Part shown: positions 15,785-25,087 of the stretch, piece after piece
Numbering within the stretch: position 1 is the first letter of the stretch
Layout: each line of letters begins with the position of its first letter
Source of the DNA: JBASEY01 sp049652745
Lineage (GTDB): Bacteria; CSSED10-310
DNA length: 61,763 nt
Assembly (NCBI GenBank): GCA_049652745.1
Contig: JBASEY010000016.1
Span: 1 to 61,763 of the forward strand
Reading direction: 5' to 3'
Notes under the pieces: model-generated
Told to the model about the DNA's origin: nothing
Databases searched by the model: none
The model's input: the letters and a program-made list of their open reading frames with translations, nothing else
Program-made: the position numbers and the translations under genes

Positions 15785-17911
15785 TTATTCAACGGATACC
15801 GTTGAAGTGGTGACATTCTCATGGTCGTCGGTGACCCTGAGAAAAATCTGCGAGGGAACAAGTTCAACTGAATCTCCTTCGAGTAACAATTCAAACTGTT
15901 CCTCCGGCTGATCAAGCATACCATCACTCGAGGTGAAATCAAACCACTGTTTTGTATCCAGCGTGTATTCCAGACGACTGACTCTGCGACCGTTGTCAAC
16001 TGCCTGGCCGGTAATCACGATACGCCAAGGTTGAGTCGATACGGTTTTTTGTTTATTAACGTTCAGGTTTTTAAAAGTAGGGGGCGTATTGTCGATTTCA
16101 AAAACCAAGCTGGTTCTTTCTGCGGTCATGTTTTCACCATGCGGGTTTGCAGGCGAGTCTGATGCAATAACTCTGATACGGTATAATCCATCGGAATATA
16201 CAGTGGAATCAAAGGAATAAAGCGGCTGATCCAGATTTCGTGCAATCGAAAACCATTCCGGTTCCCCAGACGCCGATGTAATGTCAATGTCGAACAGAAG
16301 AGCATTATTATCGGCATCACCTGCTTCCCATGAGACAGTCCGCATCCCTCTTAACTGCATCCATTGTCCCTTCGACATACCGTTAAAAGCTCCTGTCGGC
16401 AATGTATATTCAATCCGCAATCCATCCGGCATCGTCTGCTGAAAAACCCGGCCTCGTCCCGGCAAATCCATCAGCGCACCTTTCACAACAGGATGTACGG
16501 TAACCCGGGTTATATAGGGGGGACAGTTTGCAGTTTTCACTGAAACAGAAATTTTGTCTATGACAGGCAACAGGCCTTTGTCTTTTTTCAAAGCGGTTTT
16601 CCATTGAAAAAACCGTGCCGGCGGACTTTGAATTTTACCTTCCGGTCCCGTAGACCGCCAGTCGGACCATTCATTATCAGGTTCAGGCGTATTCCCTGTT
16701 CTGGATTCAAAAGCCACGGTTTTCTCGGTAACATGCGAACCGACAACGTGCAATCTCCCCCAAACCGCCGTTGTCCCGGCATCAATCACCGCCGATTCCA
16801 GGGTTCCACTATCCTTGCTCTCGAAATCATAACGCAGCAACTCGGCGCCGGTCGCGCCACCCACCCAGATCACACCGGCGGAATCAACAGCCAGGCTGGT
16901 TAACGGCTCAAACTGGCGCGTGGCCAACAACGTACTGCGATCGCTATCATCTATACGAAATAAAAATCCATCTGCACCGCATACCAAATATGGTGAGTTA
17001 TTCACCACAATCATGTCAAAAATCGGAATGGCTGCTGTTGTCCAAACCCTATAAACCGATCTGTTCGCATCGATAAACCATAATTCGCCTGGTTCTGCAC
17101 TCTGGGTGGAGGCCGTTTTTTGAGGTCTGAGCTTATTGGTATACTCGGACTGAGTATTGGATATCGTCGAGGAGGTTGCCGTTGAAAACCAAACCCCATC
17201 TTTTCCGGCTGCGACGGCGGTGATTTCCATAGCACGAGCTTCATGGACCAAGTGAAGATCGTCTCCATCCAGACAATAAACCCGTGCCGGCTCAGCGGTC
17301 CCGAACCATATTTTGCCCTGTGAGTCCTGAGTCATCGATCGAACATGAGAAGCTTTGATGTCAAAATTCTTGATGAGTTTTCCGGATAAATCCAGTTGTT
17401 TCAGTGAGGCGGGTATGCCGGTCGCTGCTAAAACCGTGTTGTTGGGCAATAACAGCATTTTCCAGATATATGAAGTGTCTGTTCGGGCATACACGGAAGC
17501 GACTCCGGCCGCATCGATGGAATAAATGATTCCATCCGGTGCGCTTCCCGCCAGCACACGTCCTCGTGGAAGCGTCAAAAGGCTTAAAACAGCCACCTGA
17601 GGTGTATCGAGCAACAGTTCCATCGAATGGTTTTTATATCTGTAAACCCTGCCCTCGTCCGCAGTCGCCGCATATACAACGCCGTCCCCGCAGGCAACCG
17701 TCCAGCAGGCGGCATCGTTTTCTGATCGCCACACCGATTTCAGTGTCCCTGACAGCGCCAGACGACCATCAGGATCGATGCTTATCCCGACAGGCTTGCC
17801 GCCAAGATAGTCCGACTGGTTGCCGATATCCCGTATTTCGAATCCTGCATATGCTACAGGTAAAAACAGGGTGATTAACCCCCAAAATAAGATAACCGGT
17901 TTGTGTCTCAT
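15785..17911 (-). CDS. exported beta-propeller protein with C-terminal Ig-like part
   Basis: 708 residues. Signal peptide MRHKPVILFWGLITLFLPVAYA. Residues about 25-370 show repeated propeller strands (VVYAATADEGRVYRYK, GRVLAGSAPDGIIYSID, KIWFGTAEPARVYCLDG, GVIWVGGATGAELLRYD), like SMP-30/NHL or two-component-regulator propellers. After about 380, an all-beta region with DNTPPTFKNL and a terminal RVTDDHENVTTSTVSVE looks Ig/Fn3-like. It starts within the stop of the S55 peptidase gene (TGATG), so the two are tightly coupled and may act as a pair at the envelope. The ligand is unknown. Confidence 0.8.
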   Translation of the reverse strand: MRHKPVILFWGLITLFLPVAYAGFEIRDIGNQSDYLGGKPVGISIDPDGRLALSGTLKSVWRSENDAACWTVACGDGVVYAATADEGRVYRYKNHSMELLLDTPQVAVLSLLTLPRGRVLAGSAPDGIIYSIDAAGVASVYARTDTSYIWKMLLLPNNTVLAATGIPASLKQLDLSGKLIKNFDIKASHVRSMTQDSQGKIWFGTAEPARVYCLDGDDLHLVHEARAMEITAVAAGKDGVWFSTATSSTISNTQSEYTNKLRPQKTASTQSAEPGELWFIDANRSVYRVWTTAAIPIFDMIVVNNSPYLVCGADGFLFRIDDSDRSTLLATRQFEPLTSLAVDSAGVIWVGGATGAELLRYDFESKDSGTLESAVIDAGTTAVWGRLHVVGSHVTEKTVAFESRTGNTPEPDNEWSDWRSTGPEGKIQSPPARFFQWKTALKKDKGLLPVIDKISVSVKTANCPPYITRVTVHPVVKGALMDLPGRGRVFQQTMPDGLRIEYTLPTGAFNGMSKGQWMQLRGMRTVSWEAGDADNNALLFDIDITSASGEPEWFSIARNLDQPLYSFDSTVYSDGLYRIRVIASDSPANPHGENMTAERTSLVFEIDNTPPTFKNLNVNKQKTVSTQPWRIVITGQAVDNGRRVSRLEYTLDTKQWFDFTSSDGMLDQPEEQFELLLEGDSVELVPSQIFLRVTDDHENVTTSTVSVE

Positions 17912-19665
17912 CAGTTTTTCTCCGGTAAAATGTCAATATAAACGGGCAGTTGCCCGCCGCCGACCACTTGAACATCCAACGTGAGGGTTTCAGATGAAAG
18001 AATCCGTGCCGATCCCACTACTTGGTGATCCAACCCCGGCATAGCCAACAGCCCTTGTAAAACCGGCGGCGCCGACGGCAAGACGGCGTCTTGTGTTTGG
18101 ATATCTTTTCCGCCGGCAACCAGCATCATTTTCAACTGGTTTCCAGAGATTCTATCGCTCAATGTATCAAACCATTTTTCAAAGGAGCTGTATCGATGTG
18201 CCGGCAATTGTCTCGCCGCAATATCACGAGCGTAAAAATCCGCATCCAAGATTTTCAAGATATATTTACCGGGAACACAGGTCGGTGGTATCGGTAAGTT
18301 GACGATTTTGGAAAAGGCATCCATCCGATCGCCGTGAAACGATAGTTGAACGCGGATGGTTTCACCTGGGTGATAGCGGCGTTTGACCATGTTGATGGTA
18401 TCGAGTGCAGCCAAGCGCGTGGTTTCCGCCAATCGACAAACAATGTCGATAGATTGAAAGGTAATGGGTTCAAGCGGATTGTGATGAATTGTTTCGATGG
18501 TTTTCAAGCTGTTATAGATGGCCTGGCGAAGAAGCGAAACGGCGCCGTAACAATCGACCAGATGCAAAGACTGGCCGTTCGTCAGCGCTGCAGACAACTC
18601 GAGATACAGACTGAGGTCGCCCTGTAATCCTCCCAGGTTGTTGATCAGCCCTGTCAGGGATTGAACGATCATGGTCGTCGTCAGATATTCATGATCCACC
18701 ACATTGATTTGGTACGTAAGAGGTTGGGGTGTGAGCCCTTCGATGGAGATGGCAACGGGAATGACAGGTGGTTCTTTTCCCCGTTCGGCAAGAATACCCG
18801 ATTCGGCATCAAAGGTAACGGCGCCGACAAGTGGTCCGGAATTGGCGATTTTGAAGGAAAGATATTGTGTCGGGACAACGGAAACAACTTCAGAAGCATG
18901 TAGCGGCAAACAACATTCTCCTAGTCCGAACATGGAGTGACCGAAAGCCAGAATTTGTTTTTCCCGAACATCCGTCACTGTTCCATATGCCATTATGGAC
19001 ACATCACCGGAAACCAGCCCGACCCCGACGGAACAGCCGGGAACGATCTCCGGTATAACGCTGTTATCTTTTTTACCGCTTCTTCCCTGTAAGGAATGAA
19101 CGGATGTGTTGAAAGGGTGAAAAAAAGTGTCTGGAAAAGTGTCGTTGAAATCTGTTATACCGTTGATTTCCAATGATAGGCCAATTGGTTTCAGCCCTGG
19201 CGACATCGTGGTTTCGATTTTTTTTTGAAGATCTTGCCGTGGGCGGCGTTGTGCAGAGCTTCTGCCCGGGGCAGCCGCAAACTCTATCAGCCGGTTCATC
19301 GTCTCGATCGGCGTAATACCGCAAATGGGTTCGCTGGCATACATGAAGGCCATGGACATAGCGCCGACAAGCTTGTCTTCATAATAAACCGGTGACCCGC
19401 TCATGCCTGAGCTGATGCCTCCTCGTTGAACTTCCGGGCTGCTGACTCGCGCTAAAATATAATCGTTATCACGAGTCAAACCCTCAACGACGCCGATAAT
19501 TTCGACATCCATTTTTTCCAGTGTATTGGGAGAAAAGCTCGAATAAGCGTAGCATTTCATACCTGGTTGGATTTCTTGCAAAGGCATGTAATCAAAAGCC
19601 GATATTCCTGCCGCCACCAAACTGATGACAAACAGAATGGCGATCGAAGTCAAACTATTTCGCAT
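17911..19665 (-). CDS. SpoIVB-type S55 peptidase domain protein, exported
   Basis: 585 residues from ATG 19665, which overlaps the dapB stop by one base (TAATG). Signal sequence or anchor at MRNSLTSIAILFVISLVAAGISA. Residues about 25-250 carry the S55 signature: IQPGMKCYAYSSF, GGISSGMSGSPVYYEDKLVGAMS with the nucleophile Ser in GMSGSP, and a later ILAFGHSMFGLG with the candidate catalytic His. The C-terminal half is all-beta and unnamed (QPLTYQINVVDHEYLTT, ETIRVQLSFHGDR). In Bacillus SpoIVB cuts a sporulation factor; here no sporulation gene is present and the domain sits in an envelope protein, as in many uncultivated Gram-negative lineages. The partner may be the propeller protein encoded next. 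Confidence 0.85.
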   Translation of the reverse strand: MRNSLTSIAILFVISLVAAGISAFDYMPLQEIQPGMKCYAYSSFSPNTLEKMDVEIIGVVEGLTRDNDYILARVSSPEVQRGGISSGMSGSPVYYEDKLVGAMSMAFMYASEPICGITPIETMNRLIEFAAAPGRSSAQRRPRQDLQKKIETTMSPGLKPIGLSLEINGITDFNDTFPDTFFHPFNTSVHSLQGRSGKKDNSVIPEIVPGCSVGVGLVSGDVSIMAYGTVTDVREKQILAFGHSMFGLGECCLPLHASEVVSVVPTQYLSFKIANSGPLVGAVTFDAESGILAERGKEPPVIPVAISIEGLTPQPLTYQINVVDHEYLTTTMIVQSLTGLINNLGGLQGDLSLYLELSAALTNGQSLHLVDCYGAVSLLRQAIYNSLKTIETIHHNPLEPITFQSIDIVCRLAETTRLAALDTINMVKRRYHPGETIRVQLSFHGDRMDAFSKIVNLPIPPTCVPGKYILKILDADFYARDIAARQLPAHRYSSFEKWFDTLSDRISGNQLKMMLVAGGKDIQTQDAVLPSAPPVLQGLLAMPGLDHQVVGSARILSSETLTLDVQVVGGGQLPVYIDILPEKN

Positions 19666-20411
19666 TACAGTTCCAGCATATCTGTAAAGGCGTAAAGGCC
19701 AGGCGGTTTTTTCAGGAGCCATTTTCCAGCCATGATGGCGCCCGCTGCGAAAACATCTCTGTCCAAGGCTCTGTGAGACAGCACGATTTCTTCCATCGGC
19801 GAAACAAAGCGAATGGAATGCTCACCAAATATAAGCCCTGCACGGTGGGATGTCGTTTCGAAATGGCGCACGACACCGCTGTTTTTCAAACGTTGTTCAA
19901 AGGCGAGAGCTGTTCCGCTGGGGCGATCCCGCTTGGCTCGATGGTGTGTTTCATGAATGGTGGCATCGAACGTTTCCGGAAGAATGGCGGCAGCTTTGGA
20001 TACCAGATGAAATAACAGTTGTGTTCCGAGACTGTAATTGGGTGAATACATAGCCGGTATTTTTTCCGATGCCAAGCTGAGAGCCAGTCGATCTCTGTCA
20101 TTTAATGATGTTGTGCCGGAGACCAAAACCCATCCATATTTTTGCGCCCATTCCGCCGCTTTGGCCAGGCCGCCCGAGAGTGAAAAATCCAGCACTATTC
20201 CTTTGGCCGGTTCGGGTTTAGGCTCACAGGTCATACTCAACAATACCCCTGTTTCGGGTAAACCATGATAAAAACCGGCATCTTGAAATATGCCCTGATG
20301 CCCCTCGTTTTCCACGGCTCCAACCAATTCCATGTCTTTTTCTTGGCTGACCAGGTTTATAAGGCGTTTACCCATTCGCCCGCCGGCTCCCCATACAACC
20401 ACCGGAATCAT
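19665..20411 (-). CDS. dapB: 4-hydroxy-tetrahydrodipicolinate reductase
   Basis: 248 residues, close to the usual DapB length. N-terminal Rossmann motif VWGAGGRMGKRL binds NAD(P)H; VLVSGTTSLND and YSPNYSLGTQLLFHL follow the family; the substrate and catalytic region HETHHRAKRDRPSGTA holds the conserved His-His and Lys. Reduces the DapA product to tetrahydrodipicolinate in lysine and diaminopimelate synthesis, needed for peptidoglycan. Overlaps dapA by 4 bases (ATGA). Confidence 0.96.
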   Translation of the reverse strand: MIPVVVWGAGGRMGKRLINLVSQEKDMELVGAVENEGHQGIFQDAGFYHGLPETGVLLSMTCEPKPEPAKGIVLDFSLSGGLAKAAEWAQKYGWVLVSGTTSLNDRDRLALSLASEKIPAMYSPNYSLGTQLLFHLVSKAAAILPETFDATIHETHHRAKRDRPSGTALAFEQRLKNSGVVRHFETTSHRAGLIFGEHSIRFVSPMEEIVLSHRALDRDVFAAGAIMAGKWLLKKPPGLYAFTDMLEL

Positions 20412-21298
20412 GATCGTCTCTCCAGCAATCCGGCGCCAAGCAACGCCTTTTCGATAACCGGTATCGACTCCTGCTTGACGGGCACCAACGGCAATCTCAG
20501 TTCGTTTTCAATCATGCCCATTATCGATAAAGCCGCCTTGGCGGGCATCGGATTGGTTTCGACAAACATCGCTTTGCACAACTGGAACAATTCATTGTGC
20601 ATTTGTCGAGCTTCTTCGATTTTCCCGGCGAACCAGTATTCACACAGTCTGGCCATTCGTGTCGGATCGACGTTGGATGTGGTGGAAATCACCCCTCTAC
20701 CGCCGATTGCCATCATCGGCAATGTCAGCGTGTCGTCGCCGGACAGAACGGTGACTTGATTGGTCTTGTTCAACAAGGCGCTGACATCGTCCAGGTTTCC
20801 TCCGGCTTCTTTGATGGCGACGATATTTTCCAGTTCACCGAGCCTGGCGACGGTTTCCGGCATCAACCGCACACTGGTTCTACCCGGCACATTGTACAGA
20901 ATGATCGGCACATCGGTGTTTTGTGCGACTGTTCGATAATGCTGATACAGACCTTCTTGTGTCGGTTTGTTGTAATAAGGCGTGATCAAAAGAACTCCGT
21001 CTACTCCTAACGATCGAGCAGCGGCTGTTTTTTCAACCGTTTCCCGAGTGTTGTTCGTGCCTGTCCCGGCCAAAAGAAAGGCGCTTTTAGTGTGGTGCCT
21101 GATTTCTTCTCCCGCCCAAATGATCAAGCTTTTCAACTCGTCCCAGCTCAACGAGGCGGCCTCACCCGTACATCCCGCTACTAAAATACCGTTTGTTCCA
21201 CTGTTAAGCTGATGGCGTACCAGTTGGCGAAACGCTGTTTCATCCAGTTCTCCCCCTTTGAAAGGAGTAACCATGGCTGTTGTCGATCCTTCAAACAT
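20408..21298 (-). CDS. dapA: 4-hydroxy-tetrahydrodipicolinate synthase
   Basis: 296 residues, TIM barrel. Schiff-base Lys163 in AIKEAGG, catalytic Tyr135 in LYNVPGRT, and GCTGEAASL at 42-50 where most enzymes have GTTGE (the first Thr is Cys here). Condenses pyruvate with aspartate semialdehyde. TGGAGGTGG before the ATG. It lies 16 bases after the Fn3 lipoprotein gene and is coupled to dapB. Confidence 0.96.
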   Translation of the reverse strand: MFEGSTTAMVTPFKGGELDETAFRQLVRHQLNSGTNGILVAGCTGEAASLSWDELKSLIIWAGEEIRHHTKSAFLLAGTGTNNTRETVEKTAAARSLGVDGVLLITPYYNKPTQEGLYQHYRTVAQNTDVPIILYNVPGRTSVRLMPETVARLGELENIVAIKEAGGNLDDVSALLNKTNQVTVLSGDDTLTLPMMAIGGRGVISTTSNVDPTRMARLCEYWFAGKIEEARQMHNELFQLCKAMFVETNPMPAKAALSIMGMIENELRLPLVPVKQESIPVIEKALLGAGLLERRS

Positions 21299-21314
21299 TT
21301 TCCACCTCCATAAA

Positions 21315-22718
21315 TCAATGGATTGTCACTGTCCAGGCATCTCCCGGCTCAGATTCATTCGCATTGGCTGAATTGTCCACAGATGTCAATCTGTAGATAT
21401 ATGTTTCATTTTTTTTGACGGTTTCGTCAATATACGTGGTGCCGACAACCGGATTTTCGGGATTAAGCAACTTAAAATCTGCCTGTTTCGACGATCGCCG
21501 ATAAATCCGGTATCCAGCGATATCCTTATCTTCACTCGCTCTCCAGTTTAATACCACACCTGTCGCACGTGCGCCTCCGGTAAGAAGTGTCGGCGGTGAA
21601 GGCGGAAACACGTTGGTTGTGTCCGCTGTCACACTCTCAGAAAATTCGCCGGGTATGGATTTCAATATCACAGCTCGAATTTTGTAACGATATACAGAAT
21701 CCATAATCACAGTATCGTCGGTCTTTTCAAGCTCGTCGCCTCCAACCGTGAATACATGCTTGAAAAGTTCCGGTGTCGATGCTTCCGAACGGAAAATTTC
21801 GTAAGACGTGATGTCTGACAAAGGTTTTCCCAAGCAGTCTTCAGAAGGTTTTCTCCAAGACAAGGTCACGTTGTTTTTGGATACGGCGACACCCGGGTTT
21901 TCCGGAGCTGCCGGTATTGCCACCCACGGACACTCAACTTGCGCAGAGGGTGCAGAAGTCACTCCGGCGGCATCCAAAGCGACAACAAAATAGGTGTAAA
22001 CATATCCTGCTATCAGGCCACCGGAGACATTCTCCGTTTTATCGGGCAAACGTGATGGTATCCTGTATTTTATCTTATCGGGCAGATAGGCCGGCCCGGA
22101 AGGCGCGCCGGTATCGCTCCAATTCACACGCTCTTCGGCAATCGCTGTCGTTGTCAAACTGACCGGCTTGCCCGGTACGACAGCCACCAGGCTGAATGTG
22201 TACTCCTGAGGCAAAACTTCAGGGCGCTTCAAAGTGTCTATAGAGTCAACGTCATCGTCTTTTTCAGAGTCTTCGTGCTGATCAACTTCATCTTCAGCGA
22301 AACCGTCGGTTTCGATTTCGCCTGAGGAAAATTCATCATCGATCGTCTCCGCCCAATCGTCTAAATCGCTTTTCGACGCATCTTCTTCGGTATCGTCAAC
22401 ATTCTCTACTGCTTCAATCTTATCTCTTTTATCGACCTTATCGGTTTTTTGATCAAACGGAAGTCCTCGTTTTCTGTAAACCAGATAAGTGGCTGGTTCA
22501 TCCAGAGGATTGCCTCGGGAGTCAAACAGTGCCGGAGCCCAATTCAGAAGAATTCCGTCACAGGCAAGGTCGGCTTGCAGGTCGGTGACGGTTTCGACGC
22601 GGCGTGGTTCCGGAGGTCTCAGAGATGTTTTATAACCACATCCAATCAGGGTTCCGGCCAAAATTGTTCCGGCGGCAATATTTCTATATTGGTGGTATAT
22701 TTTTCTAATCGACATCAT
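21315..22718 (-). CDS. Fn3-domain lipoprotein with acidic insert
   Basis: 467 residues. Lipobox at TLIGCG (Cys about 27). At least three fibronectin type III domains can be traced. The first (about 40-230) is split by an Asp/Glu-rich insertion of about 70 residues (VENVDDTEEDASKSDLDD...). Two further domains begin near PAAPENPGVAVSKNNVTLSW and PPSPPTLLTGGARATGVVLNW, each with the usual YRIYR/YEIFR and YRLTSVD/YRYKIRAV strands. A lipid-anchored adhesion or scaffold role is plausible. Its ATG overlaps the hslU stop (ATGA), so it is co-translated with the ATPase. Confidence 0.85.
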   Translation of the reverse strand: MMSIRKIYHQYRNIAAGTILAGTLIGCGYKTSLRPPEPRRVETVTDLQADLACDGILLNWAPALFDSRGNPLDEPATYLVYRKRGLPFDQKTDKVDKRDKIEAVENVDDTEEDASKSDLDDWAETIDDEFSSGEIETDGFAEDEVDQHEDSEKDDDVDSIDTLKRPEVLPQEYTFSLVAVVPGKPVSLTTTAIAEERVNWSDTGAPSGPAYLPDKIKYRIPSRLPDKTENVSGGLIAGYVYTYFVVALDAAGVTSAPSAQVECPWVAIPAAPENPGVAVSKNNVTLSWRKPSEDCLGKPLSDITSYEIFRSEASTPELFKHVFTVGGDELEKTDDTVIMDSVYRYKIRAVILKSIPGEFSESVTADTTNVFPPSPPTLLTGGARATGVVLNWRASEDKDIAGYRIYRRSSKQADFKLLNPENPVVGTTYIDETVKKNETYIYRLTSVDNSANANESEPGDAWTVTIH

Positions 22719-24184
22719 CCGGTAAAGCCGACTTTTCCTTTCTTTCTGACATTTTCCGCTTTTTCGATTTCCTGAATCGATACCCTTTCCCGAACATAGT
22801 CTCCGGTAATCGGTATTGTTCGTTCTCCTATTTGCGACGCATTGAAAGACACGTCTTCAAGCAGGATTTCCATTATAGTGTGAAGTCGACGTGCGCCGAT
22901 ATCTTCACAACAATCATTTGCCTGTTCAGCCAGGTCGGCGATGGCATCCAGCGCATCTGTTTCAAATTGTAGGGTAACGCCCTCTGTGCTTAGAAGGTAT
23001 TGATATTGTTTGACCAGTGAATTTTCCGGCTCGACAAGGATACGTTTCATTTCTTCTTTTGACAGGCTTTGGACATCCACTTTGACCGGGAATCGACCTT
23101 GCAGTTCGGGAATGAGTTCCGATGGTTTGGTTACGGAGAATGCTCCGGCGGCAATGAACAGAATATGATTGCTTTTTACCATGCCGTATTTGGTGGTAAC
23201 GGTCGAGCCTTCGACGATGGGCAGCAGGTCTCGCTGAACGCCTTCGCGGGAGACGTCCGGGCCGGAACCGCTTTCCCTGCCGGCGATTTTGTCGATTTCG
23301 TCCACGAAGACAATACCGTTTTGCTCAACAAGTTGAATCGCGTCCTGGACAATTTTATCCATATCCACAAGCTTGGTTTCCTCTTGGTCGGTGATCACCT
23401 TCATTGCCTGCTCCACAGTCATTTTCCGTCGTTTTTTCTGCTGGTTGAAAAAACCCGGCATCATATCCCTTATTTGCATGCCGATTTCTTCAACACCGGA
23501 AGATGAAAATACTTCTATCAATCCACCATGTCGTTCATGGATATCGATTTCAACCATTCTGCCGTTAAGTTTTCCCTGCTCGAGCATTCGACGAAATTTT
23601 TCTCGAGTCCGCTGATAACTGCTTTGAGCTTCTTCAACATCTCGAGTCGATATCGTTATCACAGAATTATCGTTCCCTTCAGCCTCCTCATCATTCTCAT
23701 CAGTATATGAAGCCGAAGGCTGCTGCGTTTCCGACTGTGGTATCAACAGGTCCAGGACTTTTTCTCGGGCAATGATAAGAGCTTTGTCGTGGACCATTTT
23801 TTTGTGTTCTTCTTTTACCATGTTGACCGAAAGCTCCGTCAGATCTCGTATGATCGACTCGACGTCACGGCCAACATATCCGACTTCAGTGAATTTCGAC
23901 GCCTCGACCTTGATAAATGGCGACTTTGTCAAGCGGGCGATGCGTCTGGCTATTTCTGTTTTACCGACACCTGTCGGCCCGATGATCAGGATATTTTTCG
24001 GTATGATTTCCTCGGCGATATCCGGGGGCAGTTGTCGGCGGCGCCATCTGTTGCGGAGCGCTACTGCAACGGCGCGTTTTGCCTTTTTTTGACCGATAAT
24101 GAACCGGTTCAAATATTCGACGATATCGGGTGGTGTCAGGGTTTCGATTGCCGAGAAATCATTTGGCTCTTGGGTGTTTGTCAT
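22715..24184 (-). CDS. hslU: HslU-type AAA+ unfoldase lacking the HslV-docking tail
   Basis: 489 residues. Walker A GPTGVGKTE (69-77), pore loop GYVG (102-105), an I-domain with acidic stretch (about 150-260), Walker B IVFVDEIDKIAG, ELQGRFPVKV and sensor region ARRLHTIMEILLEDVSF are all intact, so it should hydrolyse ATP. The family normally ends with DLSRFIL/DLSRYIL, which inserts into HslV and opens the protease. Here DYVRERV is followed by SIQEIEKAENVRKKGKVGFTG with no such tail, and the other frames do not restore it. The gene for HslV, which usually lies between xerC and hslU, is absent: xerC and hslU overlap by 26 bases. It may act alone or with another partner. Confidence 0.93.
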   Translation of the reverse strand: MTNTQEPNDFSAIETLTPPDIVEYLNRFIIGQKKAKRAVAVALRNRWRRRQLPPDIAEEIIPKNILIIGPTGVGKTEIARRIARLTKSPFIKVEASKFTEVGYVGRDVESIIRDLTELSVNMVKEEHKKMVHDKALIIAREKVLDLLIPQSETQQPSASYTDENDEEAEGNDNSVITISTRDVEEAQSSYQRTREKFRRMLEQGKLNGRMVEIDIHERHGGLIEVFSSSGVEEIGMQIRDMMPGFFNQQKKRRKMTVEQAMKVITDQEETKLVDMDKIVQDAIQLVEQNGIVFVDEIDKIAGRESGSGPDVSREGVQRDLLPIVEGSTVTTKYGMVKSNHILFIAAGAFSVTKPSELIPELQGRFPVKVDVQSLSKEEMKRILVEPENSLVKQYQYLLSTEGVTLQFETDALDAIADLAEQANDCCEDIGARRLHTIMEILLEDVSFNASQIGERTIPITGDYVRERVSIQEIEKAENVRKKGKVGFTG

Positions 24185-25058
24185 TATAAATCCTCAATAA
24201 TTTTTCCAGACTGATATGGGTGTATTTTTGCGTCGTGGCCAGATTGGCATGTCCCAATAGGTCCTGGATCGCCCGTAAATCTGCGCCCGAATCCAGAAGA
24301 TGCGTTGCAAAACTGTGTCTGAGTTCATGTGGATGCACTCGTTTGCTCAATCCGGCATCACGCCCCATGGCTCTCAATATTCTATGAACGCTTCTGGTGG
24401 TCAGGCGTGTTCCACGTAAATTGATAAACAGCGGACCCTCGCCACCGATACAGGCATTATCTTTTAAATCCGTCCGGCGTTGCAGCAGGTATTTTTCCAT
24501 CCTGTCAGCGGCATGGCGCGTCATAGGAACGATTCTTTCTTTCCCGCCTTTACCGATGACTCTCACTTCCATTTCAGCCGCATCTACATCCTTCAAGTTC
24601 AGGCGTGTCAATTCCCCGACCCGTAGGCCGGTTCCATACATCAATTCCGCCATCGCCAGGTTTCGTCGAACTTTCAAATTTTCTTCATTCGCGCCTTCAT
24701 CCAACAGTGTTTTAGCTTCTTTGACCGTCAAAAATCCAGGCAATTTGCGTTGCTTACGAGGTAAGGGTATTCCGGCGGCAGGGTTGTGCGCGATCGATTT
24801 TCGTATTTTAAGGAATCGAAAAAAGGATCGGAGCGACGATATTTTTCGTTCGATGGTGGTGCGGGCTTTCCGGTGAGCATGCAAATAACTCACAAACGAG
24901 ATTACGGTGTTTCTGGAAGGATCTGAAGCGTTCTGACCAGTCCGCTGGAGAAAAGCCAAGAACTCTTGAATATCGCTTTCATATGCACGCAGGGTATGGG
25001 GGGAGACGTTGCGTTCGATTTTCAGATATAGCAGAAACTGATTCAGTTCCATCTCCAT
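24159..25058 (-). CDS. xerC: XerC-type tyrosine recombinase
   Basis: 299 residues, usual length. N-terminal SAM-like core-binding domain (FLLYLKIERNVSPHTLRAYESDI) and C-terminal catalytic domain with Arg in GTGLRVGELTRL, Lys in VIGKGGKERIVP, HxxR in HELRHSFATH, His in LGHANLATT and nucleophile Tyr in QKYTH. Resolves chromosome dimers at dif with XerD. It lies between topA and hslU, the classical topA-xerC-hslVU order minus hslV. Confidence 0.93.
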   Translation of the reverse strand: MEMELNQFLLYLKIERNVSPHTLRAYESDIQEFLAFLQRTGQNASDPSRNTVISFVSYLHAHRKARTTIERKISSLRSFFRFLKIRKSIAHNPAAGIPLPRKQRKLPGFLTVKEAKTLLDEGANEENLKVRRNLAMAELMYGTGLRVGELTRLNLKDVDAAEMEVRVIGKGGKERIVPMTRHAADRMEKYLLQRRTDLKDNACIGGEGPLFINLRGTRLTTRSVHRILRAMGRDAGLSKRVHPHELRHSFATHLLDSGADLRAIQDLLGHANLATTQKYTHISLEKLLRIYNDKHPRAK

Positions 25059-25087
25059 ATTGGTTATCGTCTCCTGTTCAAACCATC

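Noticed and set aside
22715..22800. Frameshift as the cause of the missing HslU docking tail
   Set aside because: Neither of the other two frames around the end encodes a DLSRFIL-like tail, and the stop overlaps the next start in an ordinary ATGA coupling.
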